The notes under the pieces were generated by a model. It saw only the letters and a program-made list of their open reading frames with translations, was not told the DNA's origin and searched no databases. From Weeksellaceae bacterium (GTDB lineage Bacteria; Bacteroidota; Bacteroidia; Flavobacteriales; Weeksellaceae), in NCBI GenBank assembly GCA_028698395.1, contig JAQVDG010000150.1, positions 1 through 5,829 on the forward strand: a stretch of DNA of 5,829 nucleotides, read 5' to 3'. Each line of letters starts with the position of its first letter. The stretch's first letter is position 1. A program made the translations under genes and the position numbers. Positions 1-5,829 of the stretch are shown here, in pieces.

Positions 1-25
1 ATATTGCACAGTACCGAACAATCCG

Positions 26-72
26 GTTGTGAATTGCTTTCAAATTGTATCTTTGACTTCTTGTCGCACAGC
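26..72 (+). repeat. CRISPR repeat copy 1 (47 bp)
   Basis: This copy is identical over all 47 positions to the copy at 103-149, and the match stops exactly at both ends (base 25 G versus 102 T; base 73 C versus 150 A). It contains TATCTTTG at 48-55, with TTG at 27-29, which resembles a Bacteroidota promoter. Confidence 0.97.
27..55 (+). promoter_or_regulatory. Candidate promoter inside CRISPR repeat copy 1
   Basis: TTG at 27-29 and TATCTTTG at 48-55 are separated by 18 bases. The Bacteroidota primary sigma factor recognises a -33 TTG/TTTG and a -7 TAnnTTTG about 17-23 bases apart. The -7 match is complete at its defined positions. Transcription would start near 61-63, in the last bases of the repeat, and run through spacer 73-102 into the next repeat. 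Promoters inside repeats are known from type II-C arrays of Neisseria and Campylobacter. That this one is active is inference. Confidence 0.5.
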
Positions 73-102
73 CGGACACGGCTATTTTGATGCTGAATCA
101 AT

Positions 103-149
103 GTTGTGAATTGCTTTCAAATTGTATCTTTGACTTCTTGTCGCACAGC
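103..149 (+). repeat. CRISPR repeat copy 2, last perfect repeat before cas2 (47 bp)
   Basis: This is a perfect copy of the repeat at 26-72. No further perfect repeat follows. The next repeat would be expected to start at about 180, where only a faint resemblance is visible. It contains TATCTTTG at 125-132, with TTG at 104-106. Confidence 0.97.
104..132 (+). promoter_or_regulatory. Candidate promoter inside CRISPR repeat copy 2
   Basis: This has the same TTG-N18-TATCTTTG arrangement as the first repeat, at 104-106 and 125-132. If active, it starts near 138-140 and reads out of the array into 150-220, ending at the hairpin at 221-253. The result would be a short RNA with no complete spacer-repeat unit. 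Confidence 0.45.
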
Positions 150-220
150 ATACCCCTAATCAAATAGCTGGATATGAATGTCATAAGTCAAATTTTAGAT
201 CAGAAAAATTAGCTGTGAAT
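150..220. other. AT-rich non-coding stretch between array and terminator (leader or trailer)
   Basis: This 71-base AT-rich stretch separates the last perfect repeat from the terminator hairpin, and I see no coding region in it. Two short likenesses to the repeat occur. TCAAATT at 188-194, followed by a nearby GATC, recalls the repeat core TCAAATTGTATC. GCTGTGAAT at 212-220 matches the repeat start GTTGTGAAT at 8 of 9 bases. Either may be chance. By repeat orientation this is the downstream side of the array, but whether new spacers are added here cannot be told from the sequence. Confidence 0.5.
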
Positions 221-253
221 AAAAAGCCAACCCATATTTGGGCTGGCTTTTTT
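221..253. terminator. Bidirectional intrinsic terminator between cas2 and the CRISPR array
   Basis: The left arm AAAAAGCCA (221-229) pairs with TGGCTTTTT (244-252). After one A-C mismatch (230/243), CCC (231-233) pairs with GGG (240-242), leaving a six-base ATATTT loop. A T run follows on the plus strand (248-253), and the A run at 221-225 gives a U run on the minus strand. The hairpin could therefore stop both the cas operon, whose cas2 stop codon is 9 bases away, and plus-strand transcripts leaving the array. Confidence 0.85.
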
Positions 254-261
254 ATTTCTGA

Positions 262-1568
<1,307 letters not shown>

Positions 1569-1618
1569 TTTTTTCTCAAGAAAAATATTACCTAAATAAC
1601 AACAAATCAAATCCTACT

Positions 1619-1650
1619 ATAATTTACAGCTTTTATTACTTTCCACCAAA
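1619..1650 (-). promoter_or_regulatory. Weak candidate promoter for cas1-cas2 in the cas9-cas1 gap
   Basis: Read on the minus strand, TTTG (1647-1650) is followed after 20 bases by TAAATTAT (1619-1626). This matches the first six positions of the Bacteroidota -7 element TAnnTTTG but not the last two. Transcription would start near 1612, about 44 bases before the cas1 ATG. The 98-base gap is longer than the 17-base cas1-cas2 gap, which leaves room for a separate promoter. The region is AT-rich, so a chance match is quite possible. Confidence 0.22.
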
Positions 1651-1666
1651 TAAATGTTTTAATTGA

Positions 1667-4600
1667 TCAGTATTCACCAAAAGAAACTATCTTTCCAAGA
1701 TGATTAATTCTCACCTTTACAATACTTATTAATGGCTCAAGACTTTTGATTTGATGATATGTGATTCCTTTTAAACTTTTATCCTCTGTTGAGGATGTTT
1801 CCAAATGATGCTTAAATTTGAAATCTCTTATAGTGTTATTTCCATATTTGACTACAGAAATCGTCTGTACTCTAAACAAATGTGGACTGATCAAATGATA
1901 ATTATCGGGATTCAGTAAATCTATTTCAGATGGAACAAAATCTGGAGACGGAAACACAAACATTTCATTTTGTTTCATTGTAAACAAAAACTTCCAACCA
2001 TTTTCGTGGTTTTTCTTAATAATTGGCACACCTTCGTTTACTCTTGCTACAGCCTCATAAAATGAAACAACCTCTTCATGCAGATTTCCTTCTTCATCTT
2101 GATAAATAGCAACATGATGATTTTTTCCGGTACTAACAAAATCAACCGGTATTTTATTCCCCATTGAATCAAAAATGTAATTTCCTAAATGATCCTTTTT
2201 AAAATGGAGTGCTTCAGCATTACTTACTCCACTAATTGTAACTCTTTTTATTGAAATTCCTTTTTCTTCATTCAACCATATTGGATTCTTATCCAGATCA
2301 GTAAATGCACGTTTCGGATCATTTCCAAATGTTTCTAACCTGTCTCTCAAAATTCTACGTACCTTATGATCAACAATTTTATCAACAACCAATTCAGAAT
2401 CAACATCTTTTCTTATTGTATACTTTTCAGCTAAATTTACAATCATAACCTTCTCCGGCACCATTCCATCTTTTGCAAAATAAACAGGATTTTTAGCTAA
2501 TGAATTTTTTCCTCCAAAAGCCTTCTTGGGATCATTGTCAAATTCATTTAATCGATTTAGAAGGGCTTCACGATATTTTTTATTGGCAACCTTACTCAAT
2601 GTTTTTTCATTACAAGATGGTCCAACTTTAATGTAATTTGTATCATAATAATTTGATTTACCATAGACCGTCTCTTTATGCATTTGCCCACGTGGTGTAT
2701 TAACGATTTGCACAATGCTACTTCCTTTTATCTTATTTCTATTTCTCGTTACTACCTTGTTTTTGGCCTTAAATGAAATCAATATATTTTCAAGTTGCAG
2801 TTTAGCTTCCTTTCTAAAGTTATTCATTGGAGCCTTGAAAACACGTTTCCCCTTCTCCTCTTTAATTGTCACTTTTTGTTCAATAGCAATTATATTACTA
2901 TGAAGTTTATGGTTTTCATTTTTCCTGGCATTTAAATAGTTAAGATACTGAATGATGCTTGATTTTGTAAAGGCAACAGTTAGCGCATCCATAGCATGAT
3001 GCCTGTGATCATTTCGTTTTGACCAATCCACAATCCGCTCCTTAATAGCACCGTCTTTACTTACAACTGATTCAATGAGTCCGACAGCCTTATACTTTTC
3101 AAAGTTTAACTCCTGAAGCGTATTTATTAATCCCCAATCCTCTCTAAGTCTATCAGTAATACTTCCTGTTGTTGAAACAACACTTCTCGAAATTTCTAAG
3201 AGCAATTCCTTAGCTTTCTTTGCAATATATTGACTTTCGCGCAAATCACGTTCAATAAAACCTTCACCAATTTCATTTCCTTTTTTCAGCAACTTTTGAA
3301 ACTTGGCCTTCCCAATTTTACCGCTTTTGTACAAATATTCTACTCTAGTGGAATAATCCGAACAAGCTTTCTCTCCAAATTCCCTGTAAATATAATCATA
3401 CGCAGTATCATCACCTTTATCAATATTCGCTTGTCTCTTTTCTATCGTTTTGTTCGAAAAACTATCATCAAACAATCTTGCCTTTGGAATAATATGCTCG
3501 ATATCAAACTCTTTAGAGAATAATTTTTCTCTATTAATATATGTTTCAGTATATAAAGTTTTATACCCATTGGGCTCCAGCTCCTGATAAAGTTTGTACC
3601 TGATAATGTCGTTTCGGGTTGGATTCAAAATCCCAAATTCTGATTTCAATAGTTTTCTTATCTTTTCGTGCTCTTCTTTTGCCTTATTAATACCTAGTGT
3701 TAATTCAGCTCTTTCTTTTGCATTTTTCTTAAGTTCTCTTGCCAACTCAATTCTTATTTCATCAGGTCTTCCCATCCCTGGATCCCTAATTATGGCATTA
3801 ACAACATTTACAACTTGGTTTAATATTTTCTCTACAACCGGATTTCTTAAACTGTTTTTAGGTAAAAGCTCCAGCTTTTCTTTTAACTCTCTTTTTAGAT
3901 TTTCATCTTTTGTTACTGCTGATGAATGATTATAACCAGCTAATTTACAGGCCTCACTATATCCGTTTTCCTGAATAAATGGCATTATTTTCCGTATAGC
4001 TTTTGAACTTAAATCACCATAATCATCTAGGAAAGTTACATTAGCCAGAATTTTTGCTTGTTCTCGATTAAACCCGTACTTGACATTAAGCAACTCATAC
4101 AATGTCTCATTACCAGTTTTAGAATCGTCACCTTCATAGGAATAAAGTAAATGCCATAACTGATATGAATCCTGTATTTCGAATTCCTGACCATCAATAA
4201 GTGCATCAAATTCAAGTAATTTAGTTTTGATTCCGGACAGCGTAAAAAATTTCCTAATAGTATCTCTGATTTCAATGGCTGACAATTTATTCCTATCGAT
4301 CTCGTGCCCCGCCAACTCAAACATAGCTATATATGCATCATATAGGGCTTTATTTGTATGATTTCCTTCAATTACTGAATAATTAAGCTCCCATTCTTTT
4401 ACATCCAACCCTAAAATTTTTACTACCTCCTCAGCCTTTCTGCTGCCATTGATATTTAGCTCATCAAATAATTGTTGCTTTGTTTTTAAGTCAAGAATAA
4501 ATTCTTCTTTTGATATCTTATTCTTAAATTTTATATTTGATAAAATTTGCCAAATCTTAAATTCCTGAAAAAGCATCGATGATCTGGGCGCAACTTTTGC

Positions 4601-5829
4601 ACCAATTTTAATAATTTTAGATTTATCTTCAACAGTAATTACCTTGTCATAACTTTCAAACTCACAATAACTTATCAATCCCTTTTGCGATTTCAGTTTG
4701 CGCTGATAAAATATTATTATATCTCTTAATTCTTCTTTTAGCTCCTCTGTCAATTCCGGATGAAATTGCTTCTGAATTTCCCAAATTCTTTCATACTCAT
4801 CTAAATAATCCTGCCTGTAAAACACTTGACCCTTTAATCTTGAATGTGGGTTTGAATTAATTTGTTTGTATAAATACTGCCCTACAGTTTCATTATTGAA
4901 GTAGAGTTCTTTGCTTCGATCACTTATAGCTCCAAGATAACCGCTTGATTTATTCAGATCATTATTGATTTCACACAAAACAAATGCAACCTCACTAATG
5001 TCAAGTCTTTCACTAATTGCCTTACTTCTCCACATATATGCTTGCAACTTTTTATGATCTCGAGTCCCCTTGTTTTCTGCAGTATAAATTTTGTGCTTTG
5101 AATAAAATAGTTTTCTTGTATTTTGAAGTCCTTGTCCTTGGACATTTTTATAAAACTCATCATTTAATACAGCAGGATAAAACTGTCTTTGATAATTCCA
5201 TACCCTATCAAATTCATTATTTAAATCAGATCGATAAAAATCTGGCAAGCTTTTCTTCCCATTATTTAACAGATTTAAGCAGAGTTGTCCTGGTGTCAAA
5301 TTTTCTTCATATAAGCGCTTTGCCACAGCCATACCATCTATTGCCTGCCCCTCATCTTCATTTTGCGCTTTTCTGCTGCTTTTGTATCCACGTTTTTTGT
5401 TAATCGTTAACAACACACGGGCAAAATCATCTTTTGATATTTTTTCCAAAGCTGCTTTCGCCCTAATTTCCAGAGTTCTAAAAGTTGAATTTTTACCAAT
5501 TTCCGCAGGCACAAAATCTTCATTAATCACTCTATTTTGCTTCAATACCTCAATCAGGTTATCTCTTCGTAACTTAAACCGTTGCAGGTTTCTTCTCGCA
5601 CCTCTCTTTTGCGTTCTACCAGCGTTAGGAGACAAACCTTTTCCACTAGCAAAATCATTTATCGGATTTTTTGATTCTGATACATTTCCCTTTTGATCAA
5701 CTTTGTCAAAATTATCTAATTGACTAATCCTTACCCCAAGTTTAATAATCTTCGTTTCTTCACTTTCGTTTTCTGCTTCATGAACAAAAGCCCATCCTAC
5801 AGAAGTCGTTCCCAAATCAAGTCCTAAAA
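1667..5829 (-). CDS. cas9: CRISPR-associated endonuclease Cas9, subtype II-C (5' partial, start beyond right edge)
   Basis: This RNA-guided DNA endonuclease cleaves targets matching the crRNA spacer. Some 1,386 residues are visible, numbered here from Leu at 5825-5827. The first are LGLDLGTTSVGW, the RuvC-I motif, with catalytic D4 at 5816-5818. The frame is still open at the edge, so only a few N-terminal residues and the start codon are missing. The TTG at 5813-5815 falls after D4 and cannot be the start. An arginine-rich bridge helix (about 69-99) leads into the recognition lobe (about 100-670). RuvC-II is IRIELAREL with E694. The HNH domain has DIEHIIP with H778, N792 and N801, at the same spacings as S. 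pyogenes H840/N854/N863. RuvC-III is HRHHAMDA with H944 and D947. The WED/PAM-interacting region fills about 1010-1386 and contains an internal duplication (1092-1121 and 1163-1190). All catalytic residues are present, with no frameshift or stop. The length fits the large Bacteroidota II-C Cas9 proteins. The PAM cannot be read from sequence. Confidence 0.98.
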   Translation of the reverse strand, partial: LGLDLGTTSVGWAFVHEAENESEETKIIKLGVRISQLDNFDKVDQKGNVSESKNPINDFASGKGLSPNAGRTQKRGARRNLQRFKLRRDNLIEVLKQNRVINEDFVPAEIGKNSTFRTLEIRAKAALEKISKDDFARVLLTINKKRGYKSSRKAQNEDEGQAIDGMAVAKRLYEENLTPGQLCLNLLNNGKKSLPDFYRSDLNNEFDRVWNYQRQFYPAVLNDEFYKNVQGQGLQNTRKLFYSKHKIYTAENKGTRDHKKLQAYMWRSKAISERLDISEVAFVLCEINNDLNKSSGYLGAISDRSKELYFNNETVGQYLYKQINSNPHSRLKGQVFYRQDYLDEYERIWEIQKQFHPELTEELKEELRDIIIFYQRKLKSQKGLISYCEFESYDKVITVEDKSKIIKIGAKVAPRSSMLFQEFKIWQILSNIKFKNKISKEEFILDLKTKQQLFDELNINGSRKAEEVVKILGLDVKEWELNYSVIEGNHTNKALYDAYIAMFELAGHEIDRNKLSAIEIRDTIRKFFTLSGIKTKLLEFDALIDGQEFEIQDSYQLWHLLYSYEGDDSKTGNETLYELLNVKYGFNREQAKILANVTFLDDYGDLSSKAIRKIMPFIQENGYSEACKLAGYNHSSAVTKDENLKRELKEKLELLPKNSLRNPVVEKILNQVVNVVNAIIRDPGMGRPDEIRIELARELKKNAKERAELTLGINKAKEEHEKIRKLLKSEFGILNPTRNDIIRYKLYQELEPNGYKTLYTETYINREKLFSKEFDIEHIIPKARLFDDSFSNKTIEKRQANIDKGDDTAYDYIYREFGEKACSDYSTRVEYLYKSGKIGKAKFQKLLKKGNEIGEGFIERDLRESQYIAKKAKELLLEISRSVVSTTGSITDRLREDWGLINTLQELNFEKYKAVGLIESVVSKDGAIKERIVDWSKRNDHRHHAMDALTVAFTKSSIIQYLNYLNARKNENHKLHSNIIAIEQKVTIKEEKGKRVFKAPMNNFRKEAKLQLENILISFKAKNKVVTRNRNKIKGSSIVQIVNTPRGQMHKETVYGKSNYYDTNYIKVGPSCNEKTLSKVANKKYREALLNRLNEFDNDPKKAFGGKNSLAKNPVYFAKDGMVPEKVMIVNLAEKYTIRKDVDSELVVDKIVDHKVRRILRDRLETFGNDPKRAFTDLDKNPIWLNEEKGISIKRVTISGVSNAEALHFKKDHLGNYIFDSMGNKIPVDFVSTGKNHHVAIYQDEEGNLHEEVVSFYEAVARVNEGVPIIKKNHENGWKFLFTMKQNEMFVFPSPDFVPSEIDLLNPDNYHLISPHLFRVQTISVVKYGNNTIRDFKFKHHLETSSTEDKSLKGITYHQIKSLEPLISIVKVRINHLGKIVSFGEY
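2258..2554 (-). repeat. Tandem internal protein repeat in the Cas9 C-terminal domain
   Basis: Two related segments of about 30 residues start 71 residues apart. Unit 1 (2465-2554, residues 1092-1121) begins RLNEFDNDPKKAF and continues to KNPVYF. Unit 2 (2258-2341, residues 1163-1190) begins RLETFGNDPKRAF and continues to KNPIWL. Nine of the first 13 positions are identical, and KNP recurs in both. The likeness extends weakly to both sides (KYREALLN and KVRRILRD before; VPEKVMIV and ISIKRVTI after), which suggests a duplicated module of roughly 45 residues. It lies after RuvC-III, in the part of Cas9 that in this family reads the PAM and contacts guide RNA. Its exact role is not known to me. 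Confidence 0.75.

Larger units (their letters stand above)
1..149 (+). CRISPR. Type II-C CRISPR array, cas2-proximal end (array continues beyond left edge)
   Basis: Two identical 47-base direct repeats lie at 26-72 and 103-149. Each begins GTTGTGAATTGC and ends GTCGCACAGC. They flank one complete 30-base spacer at 73-102. Bases 1-25 are the end of a further spacer cut by the window edge, so the repeat period is 77. A 47-base repeat with 30-base spacers is the usual format of Bacteroidota type II-C arrays. The repeat ends can pair: GTTGTG with CACAGC, six pairs including one G-U. By analogy with other type II repeats that start GTT in crRNA sense, the plus strand is probably the transcribed strand, running towards the cas genes. 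The total number of repeats cannot be known from here. Both copies are perfect, so no decay marks the last repeat as a trailer end. Confidence 0.97.

Noticed and set aside
73..102. Spacer as a possible self-targeting match within this window
   Set aside because: No matching stretch was seen elsewhere in the window by eye. Targets elsewhere cannot be assessed without a database search.
212..220. Possible tracrRNA anti-repeat on the minus strand (ATTCACAGC can pair with the repeat start GTTGTGAAT)
   Set aside because: Only nine pairs including one wobble are possible. Pairing stops there, and no following hairpins or terminator in the right direction are seen.
1569..1610. N-terminal extension of Cas1 from a TTG codon at 1608-1610
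   Set aside because: It adds 14 residues unlike the Cas1 N-terminus, uses a rare start codon, and an ATG at 1566-1568 starts the typical MIKRTLYFGNPAYLS sequence.
3594..3929. Open frame of 111 codons on the plus strand
   Set aside because: It is antisense to the conserved RuvC-II region of cas9. Its hydrophobic, Ser/Phe-rich translation is what reversed Lys/Glu-rich codons give, and no family motif is visible.
4036..4320. Open frame of 94 codons on the minus strand in another frame of cas9
   Set aside because: It is wholly inside cas9, whose own frame is uninterrupted here, and it has no recognisable protein features.
4761..4780. Repeat-like string within cas9 (TGAAATTGCTTCTGAA, similar to the repeat start)
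   Set aside because: It lies inside intact cas9 coding sequence, matches over only a few bases, and has no tracrRNA-like structure beside it.
5017..5403. Open frame of 128 codons on the plus strand
   Set aside because: It lies fully antisense to the cas9 recognition lobe, with no recognisable domain and no promoter or ribosome-site support.

Overview
This window holds most of a type II-C CRISPR-Cas locus on the minus strand, read right to left: cas9 (5' end just outside the window), cas1 and cas2. The left edge carries the cas2-proximal end of the CRISPR array, with two perfect 47-base repeats, one complete 30-base spacer and part of another. No csn2 or cas4 lies next to the cas genes. Together with the large Cas9 (more than 1,380 residues) and the 47/30 repeat/spacer sizes, this fits subtype II-C as found in Bacteroidota. 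Other signs of that phylum are the lack of clear Shine-Dalgarno sites before cas1 and cas2 and a Bacteroidota-type promoter motif (TAnnTTTG) inside each repeat. I cannot support a genus from sequence reading alone.

Layout: 1-149 is the CRISPR array end. 150-220 is AT-rich non-coding DNA. 221-253 is a hairpin flanked by A and T tracts, able to act as a terminator in both directions. cas2 is 262-597 (-), cas1 is 615-1568 (-), 1569-1666 is a 98-base gap, and cas9 runs from 1667 past the right edge (-). cas1 and cas2 are 17 bases apart and surely co-transcribed. The wider cas9-cas1 gap may hold a weak secondary promoter.

How the parts work together: Cas1 and Cas2 form the integrase that inserts new 30-base spacers into the array. 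Cas9, guided by crRNA paired to a tracrRNA, cuts matching DNA with its RuvC and HNH nucleases. All catalytic residues I can check are present in Cas9 and Cas1, so the system looks intact. The repeat orientation (GTTGTG... on the plus strand) implies that crRNAs are transcribed on the plus strand, towards the minus-strand cas operon, with the bidirectional hairpin between the two converging units. I found no convincing tracrRNA, so it probably lies beyond one of the edges, most likely upstream of cas9.

The core system is a known type rather than a new one. The points most worth a second look are the promoter built into each repeat, an internal duplication in the Cas9 C-terminal domain, a possible decayed repeat beyond the last perfect one, and a clear difference in base composition between cas9 and cas1.
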